DNA from: Pseudorhodoferax sp. Leaf265 | Lineage (GTDB): Bacteria; Pseudomonadota; Gammaproteobacteria; Burkholderiales; Burkholderiaceae_C | DNA: 64,000 nucleotides | Assembly: GCF_001422365.1 (NCBI RefSeq) | Contig: NZ_LMMT01000037.1 | Coordinates: forward strand, 270,776 to 334,775 | Direction: 5' to 3' | Shown here: positions 52,987-61,909 of the stretch, piece after piece | Layout of the letters: each line of letters begins with the position of its first letter | Numbering within the stretch: position 1 is the first letter of the stretch | The notes under the pieces: model-generated | Databases searched by the model: none | Told to the model about the DNA's origin: nothing | Seen by the model: only the letters and a program-made list of their open reading frames with translations | Program-made: the position numbers and the translations under genes

Positions 52987-53946
52987 ATGACTTCCATCTC
53001 CCTTGCGCGCCGCCGGCTGGTCCAGGCCACGGCAGCGGCTATCGCCCTGCCCACGTTCCGCGCGTTCGCGCAGGCGCCGCAGCGCACGCTGCGCATCGGC
53101 CACCAGAAGGGCGCGCTCAACGTGCTCAAGGGCCGCGGCACGCTGGACAAGCGTCTGGCGCCGCTGGGCGTGGCCATCAAGTGGACCGAGTTCACGGCCG
53201 GCCCGGTGCAGCTGGAGGCGCTCAACGTCGGCTCGATCGACTTCGGCGACGTGGGCGAGGCTCCGCCGATCTTCGCCCAGGCCGCGGGCGCCCCGCTGGC
53301 CTACGTGGCCGCCACCGTGCCGCGCCCGGCCTCGGAGGCGGTGCTGGTGCCCGCGCAGTCGGCCGTCCGGAGCGTGGCCGACCTCAAGGGCAAGAAGATC
53401 GCGCTGAACAAGGGCAGGAACGTCCATTACTTCATCGTCAAGCTGTTCGAAAAGCACGGCCTGGCGTACGGCGATCTGAACCTGGTCTACCTGCCGCCCG
53501 CCGATGCGCGCGCGGCCTTCGAGAAGGGCTCGGTCGACGCCTGGGTGATCTGGGACCCGTTCCTGGCCGCCGCCGAAAAGACGCTGGGCGCCCGCGTGCT
53601 GGCCGATGCGCAGGGCGTGGTGGGCAACCGGGCCTACTACTTCTCCTCGCTGGACTATGCGGCGAAGAACGCCGATGTGCTGGCCGCCGTGACCGAGGAG
53701 ATCAACGCGCTGGACCGCTGGTCGGAGGCCAACAAGGACGCCTTCGCGGGCGAACTGGCCACGCTGCTGGGCCTGCCCAAGCCGGTGCTGGACCTGTCGG
53801 TCGGCCGCAGCCGCTACGGCACGACGCCGATCACGCGCGCCATCCTCGCAGAGCAGCAACAGATCGCCGACACCTTCCACGCATTGAAGCTCATCCCCAA
53901 GCCGATCAAGGTGCTCGAGGCCGCCGCCCCCGGCATCGCCGCCTGA
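52987..53946 (+). CDS. ssuA: Aliphatic sulfonate binding protein (SsuA-like, second of three)
   Basis: A 319-aa paralogue of the preceding protein with a conventional leader ([20 protein letters not shown]). The same motifs occur: [60 protein letters not shown] and [19 protein letters not shown]. This copy lies directly before ssuD, where ssuA stands in other bacteria, so it may be the main receptor. The differences around the binding cleft suggest a different sulfonate range. Confidence 0.92.
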   Translation: MTSISLARRRLVQATAAAIALPTFRAFAQAPQRTLRIGHQKGALNVLKGRGTLDKRLAPLGVAIKWTEFTAGPVQLEALNVGSIDFGDVGEAPPIFAQAAGAPLAYVAATVPRPASEAVLVPAQSAVRSVADLKGKKIALNKGRNVHYFIVKLFEKHGLAYGDLNLVYLPPADARAAFEKGSVDAWVIWDPFLAAAEKTLGARVLADAQGVVGNRAYYFSSLDYAAKNADVLAAVTEEINALDRWSEANKDAFAGELATLLGLPKPVLDLSVGRSRYGTTPITRAILAEQQQIADTFHALKLIPKPIKVLEAAAPGIAA

Positions 53947-53975
53947 TTCCGTTCCCCACCACTGTCCCCACAGCC

Positions 53976-55163
53976 ATGCAAGTCTTCTGGTTCCTCCCCA
54001 CCCACGGCGACAGCCGCTACCTGGGCACCGGCGAAGGTGCGCGCCAGGTCGATCTTTCCTACCTGCAACAGGTGGCCGGCGCGGCCGACCGTCTGGGCTA
54101 CGAGGGCGTGCTGATCCCCACCGGCCGCTCCTGCGAAGACCCCTGGGTCATCGCCTCCAGCCTGGTCGGCGCGACGCAGCGCCTGAAGTTCCTCGTGGCC
54201 GTGCGGCCCGGCCTGCACCAGCCGGCGCTGGCCGCGCGCATGGCCGCCACCTTCGACCGCCTCTCGGGCGGGCGCCTGCTCGTGAATCTGGTCACCGGTG
54301 GCGACCAGGGCGAGCTCGAAGGCGACGGCGTGTTCCAGGACCACGCCACACGCTACGAGCAATCGGCCGAGTTCATCCGCATCTGGCGCGAGATCCTCGC
54401 GCGCAGCCATGGCACGGACACCTATGACTTCGCGGGCAAGCACCTGAGCGTGAAGGGCGCGCGGCTGCTGTACCCGCCGGTGCAGAAGCCGCATCCGCCG
54501 GTGTGGTTCGGTGGCTCCTCTCCGGCCGCGCAGGACCTGGCGGCCGAGCAGGTCGAGGCCTACCTGACCTGGGGCGAGCCGCCGGCCGATGTGGCCGGCA
54601 AGATCGAAGCCGTGCGCACGCGCGCGGCGCAACAGGGCCGCAAGCTGCAGTTCGGCATCCGGCTGCACGTGATCGTGCGTGAGACCGAGGAGGAAGCCTG
54701 GGCCGCGGCCGACGCGCTGATCAGCCGGCTCGACGATGCCACGGTGGAGCGCGCCCAGGCGGTGTTCGCCAAGATGGATTCGGTGGGCCAGCAACGCATG
54801 GCCGCGCTGCACGCCAAGGCGCGCGCCCAGGGCGGCGCCCACAGCCGCTCGCGTGCGGCGCTGGAGATCAGCCCCAACCTGTGGGCCGGTGTCGGCCTGG
54901 TGCGCGGCGGTGCCGGCACCGTCCTCGTGGGCAGCCCACAGAGCGTGGCGGCACGCATCCAGGAGTACGCCGAGCTCGGCATCGAGACCTTCATCCTGTC
55001 GGGCTACCCGCACCTGGAAGAGGCCTACCGCTTCGCCGAACTCGTGTTCCCGCGGTTGCCGCTGCGGCTGCGCGAGCGGCTGGCCGGCGGCAACGTGACG
55101 GGACCGTTCGGCGAGGTCGTGGCCAACCTGGATGCGCCGGCGCGGCTGGCTTCCCAGAGCTGA
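53976..55163 (+). CDS. ssuD: FMNH2-dependent alkanesulfonate monooxygenase
   Basis: A 395-aa luciferase-family enzyme close to SsuD in size. Seen: [79 protein letters not shown] and [20 protein letters not shown]. It releases sulfite and an aldehyde from alkanesulfonates using reduced FMN. No ssuE reductase gene is in this operon; FMNH2 must come from elsewhere. The start at 53976 lies 29 bp after the ssuA stop. Confidence 0.95.
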   Translation: MQVFWFLPTHGDSRYLGTGEGARQVDLSYLQQVAGAADRLGYEGVLIPTGRSCEDPWVIASSLVGATQRLKFLVAVRPGLHQPALAARMAATFDRLSGGRLLVNLVTGGDQGELEGDGVFQDHATRYEQSAEFIRIWREILARSHGTDTYDFAGKHLSVKGARLLYPPVQKPHPPVWFGGSSPAAQDLAAEQVEAYLTWGEPPADVAGKIEAVRTRAAQQGRKLQFGIRLHVIVRETEEEAWAAADALISRLDDATVERAQAVFAKMDSVGQQRMAALHAKARAQGGAHSRSRAALEISPNLWAGVGLVRGGAGTVLVGSPQSVAARIQEYAELGIETFILSGYPHLEEAYRFAELVFPRLPLRLRERLAGGNVTGPFGEVVANLDAPARLASQS

Positions 55164-55178
55164 GGCGAGGAAAGCGCG

Positions 55179-56036
55179 ATGAGCACGCTGAGTTCCGAGA
55201 TCCGCGAGCCGCAGGTCACGCCGCTGCCGGACGTGACGGACCCACCCGAGCGCAGCGAAGCACCGGCCTGGATCGCCGGCGCGGCGCGCCAACTGCTGCC
55301 CTGGCTCGTGCCGGTGCTGCTGATCGTGGTCTGGCAGGCAGCCTCCAGCCTGGGCTGGCTGTCCACGCGCGTGCTGCCCGCACCCGTCGACGTGGTCACG
55401 GCCGCCTGGACACTGACCGCCTCGGGCGAACTTTGGACGCACGTGAAGGTCAGCGCCGGCCGCGCGTTGCTGGGCCTGGCCATCGGCGGCGGCCTGGGCC
55501 TGCTGCTGGGCCTCTTGACGGGCTCGGTCAAGTTCTTCGAGACCCTGCTGGACTCCACCATCCAGATGGTGCGCAACATCCCGGCGCTGGCGCTGATCCC
55601 GCTCGTGATCCTGTGGTTCGGCATCGACGAGTCGGCCAAGCTGTTCCTGATCGCGGTGTCGGTGTTCTTCCCCATTTACCTCAACACCTTCCATGGCATC
55701 CGCAACGTCGACCCGCAGCTGATCGAGATGGGCCGCACCTACGGCCTGTCGCGCTGGCAGCTCTACAAGGAGGTGATCCTGCCCGGCGCGGTCTCCTCCA
55801 TCCTCGTGGGCCTGCGCTTCTCGCTGGGCCTGATGTGGGTGATCCTGATCGTGGCCGAGACCATCTCGGCCCAGGCCGGCATCGGCTACCTGACCATGAA
55901 TGCCCGCGAGTTCCTGCAGACCGACGTGGTGCTGGTCGGCATCCTGCTCTACGCGCTGCTCGGCAAGCTGGCCGACCTGCTGGCGCGAGGTCTCGAACAC
56001 TGGTGGCTGCGCTGGCACCCCGGCTATGCACGTTGA
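55179..56036 (+). CDS. ssuC: Sulfonate ABC transporter permease
   Basis: A 285-aa BPD-type permease with a long polar N-terminus (about 35 residues) and six helices from about residue 38 (LLPWLVPVLLIVVWQAASSL). The EAA loop that contacts the ATPase reads EMGRTYGLSRWQLYKEVILP followed by GAVSSILVGLRFSLGLMWV. It forms the membrane channel of the SsuABC importer. The gene ends at 56036, where intergenic repeat copy 3 begins and separates it from the third ssuA. Confidence 0.94.
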   Translation: MSTLSSEIREPQVTPLPDVTDPPERSEAPAWIAGAARQLLPWLVPVLLIVVWQAASSLGWLSTRVLPAPVDVVTAAWTLTASGELWTHVKVSAGRALLGLAIGGGLGLLLGLLTGSVKFFETLLDSTIQMVRNIPALALIPLVILWFGIDESAKLFLIAVSVFFPIYLNTFHGIRNVDPQLIEMGRTYGLSRWQLYKEVILPGAVSSILVGLRFSLGLMWVILIVAETISAQAGIGYLTMNAREFLQTDVVLVGILLYALLGKLADLLARGLEHWWLRWHPGYAR

Positions 56037-56040
56037 CCTC

Positions 56041-56180
56041 CCCCGTTTGGATGGCTCACTGCGTGTAGCCATCCCATACCCCCCAGGGGCGCCGCCAGCG
56101 GCCTGGCAGAGCCAGTTCCGCGGCGTCTGCTGGCTTGGCCTGCTCCGCGGCCTTCTGACCCGCTCCATGCAAGCCTTGCA
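56041..56180 (+). repeat. Intergenic hairpin repeat, copy 3 (about 140 bp)
   Basis: This begins CCCCGTTTGGATGGCTCACT and remains similar to copies 1 and 2 through CCTGCTCCGCGGCCTTCTGA; the last 30 bases differ. Hairpin arms are GGATGGCT and AGCCATCC around CACTGCGTGT. It sits between ssuC and the third ssuA, inside the ssu operon. Confidence 0.88.
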
Positions 56181-56204
56181 TTGAACGACCTGAACCCGAG
56201 TTCC

Positions 56205-57173
56205 ATGACGCATAGCATCTCATTCCAACGCCGCACGCTGCTCGGCGCCGCGGCCTCGCTGGCCGCTGGCGCGGCCTGGGCCCAGCCCGCACCGGCCACC
56301 GTGCGCATCGGCTACCAGAAGTCGTCCACGCTGACCGTGGTGCTCAAGTCGCAGGGCACGCTGGAACGCCGGCTCGCGCCGCTGAACGCCAAGGTCAGCT
56401 GGCACGAGTTCACGAGCGGCCTGCCGCTGCTCGAAGCACTGAACCTGGACAACCTGGACTTCAGCGCCGACGTGGCCGACACCGTGCCGGTGTTCGCGCA
56501 GGCCGCCGGTGCGCAGCTGACCTTCGTCGCCCAGGAAGCGCCTTCGCCCACGGCCCAGGCCATCGTGGTGCGTGCGGATTCGCCGCTGCGCAGCGTGGCC
56601 GAGCTCAAGGGCAAGAAGGTCGGCTTCGCCAAGGCGGCCGGCGCGCACTACCTGCTGATCGCCGCGCTGGAGCAGGCCGGCCTCTCGTTCCAGGACATCG
56701 CGCCCGCCTACCTCACGCCAGCCGACGGGCGCGCAGCCTTCGAGCGCGGCGCCATCGACGCCTGGGTGATCTGGGACCCGTTCCTGTCGGCTGCGCAGCG
56801 CCAGTCCCAAGCGCGTGTGCTGGCCGACGGCACGGGCATCGCGAGCTACCAGCGCTACTACCTGGCCAGCACCAGGTTCGCCCAGGCACGCGCCGATGTG
56901 CTCGAGGTGGTCTACGCCGAGCTGGCCAAGGCCGGCCAATGGGTCAAGGCCAACCCCGATGCCGCGGCGGCGCTGCTGGCGCCGGTCTGGGGCGTGGACC
57001 TGCCCACCGTGCTGCAGGCCAACGGCCGGCGCAGCTATGCCGTGCGCGCCGCCGTGCCGGCGGGCCTCGCGGAGCAGCAGAAGATCGCCGATGCGTTCTT
57101 CGCCGAGAAGCTGCTGCCCAAGCGGGTGAATGCCCTCGACGTCCCGCTGTTCAAACCCGGGAGCGCCACATGA
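56205..57173 (+). CDS. ssuA: Aliphatic sulfonate binding protein (SsuA-like, third of three)
   Basis: A 322-aa SsuA paralogue. The leader has a twin Arg ([20 protein letters not shown]). Motifs: [40 protein letters not shown] (GEAPP of the other copies reads ADTVP here), [20 protein letters not shown] and [19 protein letters not shown]. The start at 56205 (MTHSISFQ) is preferred to a TTG at 56181. It overlaps ssuB by 4 bp. The changed ligand loop suggests different specificity. Confidence 0.9.
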   Translation: MTHSISFQRRTLLGAAASLAAGAAWAQPAPATVRIGYQKSSTLTVVLKSQGTLERRLAPLNAKVSWHEFTSGLPLLEALNLDNLDFSADVADTVPVFAQAAGAQLTFVAQEAPSPTAQAIVVRADSPLRSVAELKGKKVGFAKAAGAHYLLIAALEQAGLSFQDIAPAYLTPADGRAAFERGAIDAWVIWDPFLSAAQRQSQARVLADGTGIASYQRYYLASTRFAQARADVLEVVYAELAKAGQWVKANPDAAAALLAPVWGVDLPTVLQANGRRSYAVRAAVPAGLAEQQKIADAFFAEKLLPKRVNALDVPLFKPGSAT

Positions 57174-57955
57174 GCGAAGGCGGCGTGCGCCTGCAGGCGC
57201 ACCATCTCACCAAGCGCTACGGCGCGCGCACCGTGCTGCAGAACACGCAGCTGGACATCGCGCCTGGCGAGTTCATCGCCATCGTGGGCCGCAGCGGCTG
57301 CGGCAAGAGCACCTTGCTGCGCCTCGTGGCCGGCCTGGAAGAAGCCAGCGGCGGCAGCCTGCAGGTCGACGGCCAGGCCATCGGCGGCCTGAACCCGCAG
57401 ACCCGCATCATGTTCCAGGAGGCGCGCCTCCTGCCCTGGAAGCGCGTGCTGGACAACGTGCTGCTGGGCCTGCCCGAAGCGGCGCGCCCGCGCGGCGAGG
57501 AGGTGCTCGCGCAGGTCGGCCTGGCCGAGCGCGCACGCGAATGGCCGGCCCGCCTGTCCGGCGGCCAGCGCCAGCGCGTGGCCCTGGCGCGCGCGCTGGT
57601 GCACCGGCCGCAACTGCTGCTGCTCGACGAGCCGCTGGGCGCGCTGGACGCGCTGACCCGCATCGAGATGCACCGCCTCATCGAAGGCCTGTGGCAGCGC
57701 CACCGCTTCACGGCGCTGCTGGTCACGCACGACGTGCAGGAGGCCGTGGCCCTGGCCGACCGCGTGGTGCTGATCGAGGACGGCCGCATCGCGCTGGACC
57801 AGCGCATCGACCTGGCGCGCCCGCGTTCGCAGGGTGACGCGGCCTTCGCGGCCATCGAGAAACGCATCCTCGACCGCGTGCTGCAAAAGCCCGCGCTCGA
57901 GCAACCCGAACCCGACCGCCTGCACCCCGCGCATGCCCTGCGCTGGGCGGTCTGA
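57170..57955 (+). CDS. ssuB: Sulfonate ABC transporter ATP-binding protein
   Basis: A 261-aa ABC ATPase: Walker [21 protein letters not shown]-loop [20 protein letters not shown], signature [16 protein letters not shown], Walker [15 protein letters not shown] and H-loop [16 protein letters not shown]. It powers sulfonate import with SsuC. The [10 protein letters not shown] form is typical of the nitrate/sulfonate/taurine subgroup. It is coupled to the third ssuA by overlap and followed by ssuF after 26 bp. Confidence 0.95.
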   Translation: MSEGGVRLQAHHLTKRYGARTVLQNTQLDIAPGEFIAIVGRSGCGKSTLLRLVAGLEEASGGSLQVDGQAIGGLNPQTRIMFQEARLLPWKRVLDNVLLGLPEAARPRGEEVLAQVGLAERAREWPARLSGGQRQRVALARALVHRPQLLLLDEPLGALDALTRIEMHRLIEGLWQRHRFTALLVTHDVQEAVALADRVVLIEDGRIALDQRIDLARPRSQGDAAFAAIEKRILDRVLQKPALEQPEPDRLHPAHALRWAV

Positions 57956-57981
57956 ACCTTCACTTCATCAGGAGATTTGTC

Positions 57982-58197
57982 ATGAGCATCCAAGCCATCA
58001 ACGTGCGCAACCAGTTCCGCGGCAAGGTCAAGGAGATCATCCGCGGCGACGTCGTCTCCGAGGTCGATGTCGAGACGCCCTGGGGCATCGTCACCTCCGT
58101 CATCACCACGCGCTCGGTCGACGAGCTCGCGCTCAAGCCGGGCTCGGACGTGGTCGCGCTCGTGAAGTCCACCGAAGTCTCGATCGCCAAGCTCTGA
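57982..58197 (+). CDS. ssuF: Molbindin-like (Mop/TOBE) small protein
   Basis: A 71-aa single Mop domain (INVRNQFRGKVKEIIRGDVV, then TSVITTRSVDELALKPGSDV and VKSTEVSIAKL). This matches the size and position of SsuF at the end of the Pseudomonas ssu operon. Molbindins bind molybdate or related oxyanions as oligomers; the role in sulfonate use is not settled. The gene has AGGAG before its ATG. Confidence 0.9.
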   Translation: MSIQAINVRNQFRGKVKEIIRGDVVSEVDVETPWGIVTSVITTRSVDELALKPGSDVVALVKSTEVSIAKL

Positions 58198-58238
58198 ACG
58201 CGGCGGGGCCGCGCGATGGCTTAGCATCGCCGGCGCCC

Positions 58239-59123
58239 ATGCCTGCCCACGACGACTCTTCCGTCTCCTTCCTCGCGCGCATCCGCGCGCTGCTGGACCA
58301 GCTGCCGCCCACCGAGCAGCGGCTGGGCCGCTTCATCCTCGACTTCCCGGGCGAGCTGGCCAGCTACAGCGCCTCCGAGCTCGCCGCCCTGGTGGGCGTG
58401 TCCAACGCCAGTGTGACGCGCTTCGTGCAGCGGCTGGGCTATGCCAGCTACGAGGAGGCGCGCCGCCATGCGCGCGACCAGCGCTCGGCGGGCTCGCCGC
58501 TGTACCTGGCGCCGCGCCCGGCCGGCACGTCTGGCGGCGGCCTGGCCGCACATGCGCAGGCCGCGCACGACAACATCGCCGCCACCCTGCGCGGCATCGC
58601 CGACGCCCAGCTCGACGCGATCGCCCAGGCCATGGTGCAGGCACGTGCGGTCTGGTTCCTGGGCTTTCGCAACAACCGCAACTTCGCGGCCTATCTGCGC
58701 TGGCAGCTGGCCCAGGTGCTGCCGCGCACGCAGGTGCTGCCCGGGCCCGGCGAGACGCTGGCCGAGTACGCCGTGGACATCGCCGCGGGCGACGTGCTGG
58801 TGGTGTTCGCGCTGCGCCGCAGCCCGGCCGTGGCGGCGGCCTTCGCGCGGCACGCCGCGCAGGCAGGCGCCCAGGTGGTGTTCGTGACCGAACCTTCGTC
58901 GGCCGAGGGGGCCGGTGCGCGCTGGGTTCTGCACTGCCACACGGCCGCGCCCGGGCCCCTGGACAGCCATGTGGCGCCGATGCTGCTGTGCGAGCTGCTG
59001 GCCACGCGCGCGCTGCAGGCGGCAGGTGCGGCCGGCCGCCAGCGTCTGGCCGGCGTGGAGGCCGCGCATGCGGCACTGGGCGAGCTGCGCACCGCGCCAC
59101 GGGGCGACGCCGCTGAACCCTGA
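58239..59123 (+). CDS. RpiR/MurR-family regulator (HTH plus SIS domain)
   Basis: A 294-aa regulator. The HTH_6 domain is residues 10-85 (LLDQLPPTEQRLGRFILDFP, ASYSASELAALVGVSNASVT, VQRLGYASYEEARRHARDQR). The SIS domain is about residues 130-260 (ARAVWFLGFRNNRNFAAYLR, IAAGDVLVVFALRRSPAVAA). RpiR proteins respond to sugar phosphates or related ligands. It lies 41 bp after ssuF. The twin TGAAA-N6-TTTCA palindromes at 60318-60363, before the MFS/racemase pair, have the symmetry expected for this family and may be its target. Confidence 0.88.
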   Translation: MPAHDDSSVSFLARIRALLDQLPPTEQRLGRFILDFPGELASYSASELAALVGVSNASVTRFVQRLGYASYEEARRHARDQRSAGSPLYLAPRPAGTSGGGLAAHAQAAHDNIAATLRGIADAQLDAIAQAMVQARAVWFLGFRNNRNFAAYLRWQLAQVLPRTQVLPGPGETLAEYAVDIAAGDVLVVFALRRSPAVAAAFARHAAQAGAQVVFVTEPSSAEGAGARWVLHCHTAAPGPLDSHVAPMLLCELLATRALQAAGAAGRQRLAGVEAAHAALGELRTAPRGDAAEP

Positions 59124-59232
59124 CGCCACCCCCGGGGGTGCGTCGAAATACCTGACAGCGCGTCATGCCGTGCGCATGATTCGTCACGCTTTTGCGCGAA
59201 ATTTTCCTGTTGTGTCAAAGACTTGCTGCATT

Positions 59233-59248
59233 TGGCATGGATGCTGCT
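59233..59248 (+). promoter_or_regulatory. Sigma-54-like promoter before the PEP-CTERM gene
   Basis: TGGCATGGATGCTGCT has the GG-N10-GC spacing of -24/-12 promoters (GG at 59234-59235, GC at 59246-59247). It agrees with TGGCACG-N4-TTGC except for two bases. It lies 60 bp upstream of the ATG at 59308 in a locally AT-rich spacer that also has an inverted repeat GTTCGA-N4-TCGAAC at 59260-59275. PEP-CTERM genes are known to be controlled by sigma-54 with PrsR in related bacteria. Confidence 0.5.
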
Positions 59249-59307
59249 CTAAATCCCCAGTTCGATGTTTCGAACTTGGTCTATTTCTTTAACTATTCGG
59301 AGATCCC

Positions 59308-60153
59308 ATGCTGTTTTTCAAGCAAGCGGCCGCCGTGCTGGCCCTGGCCAGCGCTGTGGTGGCGCCTGCCGCTTCGGCCGCCGTTGTCACGCTTCCCACC
59401 TCGGCGCTGAACGCATCCAGCGGCGTCTACACGCCCAATGGCTACTACACCAACAACATCGGCCAGGTCGCCGTCATGACCGGCGGGGGCGCCACGCCCA
59501 ACATCGGTGGCGCGGACGGCCGCAATGACGACGGCTACATGGCCCTGAACCTGGGCTTCAGCTTCACCTTCTTCGGCCAAACCTACACCAGCCTGTTCCT
59601 CAACAACAACGGCAACGTGAGCTTCGGCAGCGGAATCTCGGCGTACGTGCCTTCTGGCCCGACGGGCGCCGACGCACCCGTCATCTCGACCTTCTTCGGC
59701 GACGTGGACACCACCGGCCCCGCATCGGGCGTCATGCACTACAGCCTGAGCGCCAACCAGCTGGTCGTGACCTGGGACCAGGTCGGCTACTTCGACAGCA
59801 AGGACGACCTGCGCAACAGCTTCCAGCTGGTGCTGCGCAGCAACGACTACGTGCTGCCCGAAGGCGAGGGCCAGATCGGCTTCTTCTACGGCAACATGGA
59901 CTGGGAGCAGACCGACACCAGCCAGACCGCCGCCGTCGGCTTCGGCGACGGACAGGGCAATGCCGTGGTGATCGCCGGCTCCAACACGCCGGGCATGAAC
60001 GACGTGGTCGACGGTCAGTACATCTGGTTCGACCCGAACCTGCGTCCGGTGGAGCCGCAGGAACCCGGTGAGGTGCCCGAGCCGGCCTCGCTGGCCCTGG
60101 TCGGCCTGGCGCTGGCCGGCCTGGCTGCCAACCGCCGCCGCACGAAGGCCTGA
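59308..60153 (+). CDS. PEP-CTERM protein with NIDO-like domain
   Basis: A 281-aa exported protein. Signal peptide residues 1-24 (AAAVLALASAVVAPAASA). The central region (about 70-230) resembles a NIDO domain (LGFSFTFFGQTYTSLFLNNN, GNVSFGSGISAYVPSG, PVISTFFGDVDTTGPASG, VTWDQVGYFDSKDDLRNSFQ). The C-terminus is a PEP-CTERM anchor (EVPEPASLALVGLALAGLAA then NRRRTKA). It would be sorted by an exosortase encoded elsewhere and could act in the matrix or in adhesion. Expression is probably from the sigma-54-like site at 59233. Confidence 0.92.
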   Translation: MLFFKQAAAVLALASAVVAPAASAAVVTLPTSALNASSGVYTPNGYYTNNIGQVAVMTGGGATPNIGGADGRNDDGYMALNLGFSFTFFGQTYTSLFLNNNGNVSFGSGISAYVPSGPTGADAPVISTFFGDVDTTGPASGVMHYSLSANQLVVTWDQVGYFDSKDDLRNSFQLVLRSNDYVLPEGEGQIGFFYGNMDWEQTDTSQTAAVGFGDGQGNAVVIAGSNTPGMNDVVDGQYIWFDPNLRPVEPQEPGEVPEPASLALVGLALAGLAANRRRTKA

Positions 60154-60162
60154 GCGCCCGAA

Positions 60163-60219
60163 GGCCCCGCCTCCAGGCACGCGCCTGGACGGGGCCGGCA
60201 GCCGCGGCCCGCGGCTGCC
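60163..60219 (+). terminator. Two tandem hairpins after the PEP-CTERM gene
   Basis: Hairpin 1 (60163-60196): GGCCCCG pairs with CGGGGCC, and inside it CCAGGC pairs with GCCTGG around a four-base loop. Hairpin 2 (60197-60219): GGCAGCCGCG and CGCGGCTGCC with a three-base loop. There is no T tract. They start 10 bp after the stop at 60153 and probably end or protect the message. Confidence 0.6.
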
Positions 60220-60311
60220 AGAGCGCGGCTGGCCTGCCGCGCCACCTGGGGCCCGGCGCCGGCTCCAGCACCTCCGTCCTCCTCCGTCAGCAAGGCCCGG
60301 GTTTGTCCGGA

Positions 60312-60363
60312 TGTTTGTGAAAACCTAATTTCACAAACAATATGGTCTGAAAAATGCTTTTCA
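60312..60363. promoter_or_regulatory. Twin palindromic operators, centres 30 bp apart
   Basis: Site 1: TGTTTGTGAAA-N6-TTTCACAAACA (60312-60339), a perfect 11-bp inverted repeat. Site 2: TCTGAAAA-N4-TTTTCAGA, core 60348-60363. Both contain TGAAA-N6-TTTCA and their centres are exactly 30 bp apart, three helical turns. They precede the MFS gene at 60450 in an AT-rich stretch unlike its surroundings. The rest of the 296-bp spacer holds the two terminator hairpins and no gene. Confidence 0.7.
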
Positions 60364-60449
60364 GAACCAGTGCCCCGTAGCGGGCACCACGCGGGTGCGG
60401 CCCAGGCGGCCGGCAGCCCTTCAGCGCAGGCAACACGGAGGTATCCACC

Positions 60450-61898
60450 ATGGCCGGAGAAGCAATCATCTCGGCGTCAACGCCCAAGACGGCGCAGATG
60501 CACCAACTCGAATCGGCGCTCGAGCAGATCGGCGTCACGCGCTCGCACAAGAGCATCATCTTCCTCGTGGTCTGCGGCGTGCTGTTCGACGTGTTCGAAC
60601 AGAACGCGGTGGGCCTGGTCGGCCCGCTGCTGCGCCAGCACTGGGGGCTGGACGCGACCGACATCGGCTTCCTGAACACCATCACCTTCATCGCCGCGGC
60701 GATGGGCCGGCTGGGTTCGGGCTACTGCGCCGACCGGTTCGGCCGGCGCTTCATGCTCAACGTGAACCTGGCGCTGTTCACCTTCGGCGCCATCCTGTGC
60801 GCGCTGGCGCCCAACTACGCGGTGCTGGCGGTCGGCCGCTTCATCGTCGGCCTGGGGCTGGGCGGCGAGATCACCACCGCGGTGACCATGCTGGCCGAGT
60901 TCTGCTCGTCCAAGTTCCGCGGCACGGCCGTGGGCCTCATCAACGTGGGCGGCGGCGGGCTGGGCAACATGCTGGCGCCGGCCTTCGCGCTGGGCGTGTT
61001 CGCGCTGTTCCCGGGCGAGAACGCCTGGCGCTGGCTGTTCGGCTGCCTGGTGCTGCCGGCGGTGTTCATCGTGTTCTACCGCCGCTTCGTGCCCGAGACG
61101 CCGCGCTACCTGCTGTCGCAGGGCCGGGTGGAGGAGGCCAACCGCGTGCTGTCCATGCTGGCCTCGGGCAAGCTCGCCAATGCGCAGTACCCGCTGCACC
61201 AGTACATCACGGCCGGTGCCGAGGCCAGCGCCGCGCCGGTGCGCAAGACGCGGCTGGCCGACATCTTCAGCGGCGGCTACGCGCGGCGCACCATCGCGGT
61301 CGGCGTGGCCTCGTGGATGACGTTCGGCGCGCAGCTCTCGGTGCTCACGCTGATGCCCACCATCCTGGTGGCGCAGGGCTACTCCATCACCAAGAGCTTC
61401 GCGTTCACGATCGTGATGCAGAGCGGCAGCCTGCTGGGCGCCATCGCGGCCTCGGTGCTGGGCTACAGGTTCCCGCGCAAGCGCGTGCTGACCTGCGGGG
61501 CCATCGCGGCCTGTCTGGCGGGCCTGGCCTTCGGCAACCTGACCTCGAGCGTGGCCATGGTGCTGGTGTTCGGCGCGCTGTTCCAGTTCTGCGTGCTGAC
61601 GCTGAACACCTCGATCTGGATCTACGCGCCCGAGCTCTACCCGACGCGCATGCGCGGCCTGGGCACCTCGTTCCTGCTGGCGCTGGGCACGGTGGGCGGC
61701 GCGCTGTCGCAGCTCCTGGCCGGCAAGATGTTCGACCTGCATGGCGTGGCCGGCATGTTCGGCATGATCGCGGCCATGTACGCCATCTTCGCGTTGGCCG
61801 TGCAGTTCGCGCCCGAGACCTATGGCAAGTCCATCGAGGAGGAGGCCGATGCCGGCGCGCCGGACCTCGTCCTGCAACCGGTGCAGGCCGCGCGTTGA
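60450..61898 (+). CDS. MFS transporter (aromatic acid:H+/sugar symporter-like)
   Basis: A 482-aa major facilitator with 12 predicted helices. The motif A loop between helices 2 and 3 reads LGSGYCADRFGRRFMLNVNL; the equivalent after helix 5 is GLGLGGEITTAVTMLAEFCS with SSKFRGTAVGLINVGGGGLG. The N-terminal 35 residues are cytoplasmic. It would bring an organic acid or related solute in with protons. It is 11 bp before the racemase-family gene and behind the twin palindromes, so the two form a small inducible unit. The substrate is unknown; hydantoin-like or amino-acid-like compounds fit the partner. Confidence 0.9.
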   Translation: MAGEAIISASTPKTAQMHQLESALEQIGVTRSHKSIIFLVVCGVLFDVFEQNAVGLVGPLLRQHWGLDATDIGFLNTITFIAAAMGRLGSGYCADRFGRRFMLNVNLALFTFGAILCALAPNYAVLAVGRFIVGLGLGGEITTAVTMLAEFCSSKFRGTAVGLINVGGGGLGNMLAPAFALGVFALFPGENAWRWLFGCLVLPAVFIVFYRRFVPETPRYLLSQGRVEEANRVLSMLASGKLANAQYPLHQYITAGAEASAAPVRKTRLADIFSGGYARRTIAVGVASWMTFGAQLSVLTLMPTILVAQGYSITKSFAFTIVMQSGSLLGAIAASVLGYRFPRKRVLTCGAIAACLAGLAFGNLTSSVAMVLVFGALFQFCVLTLNTSIWIYAPELYPTRMRGLGTSFLLALGTVGGALSQLLAGKMFDLHGVAGMFGMIAAMYAIFALAVQFAPETYGKSIEEEADAGAPDLVLQPVQAAR

Positions 61899-61909
61899 GA
61901 GGGGCAGGC

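Noticed and set aside
51702-53975. Long plus-strand frame running into ssuD from upstream
   Set aside because: The part before 53976 is a shadow of the two ssuA genes in another frame. Only the SsuD portion has protein-like sequence.
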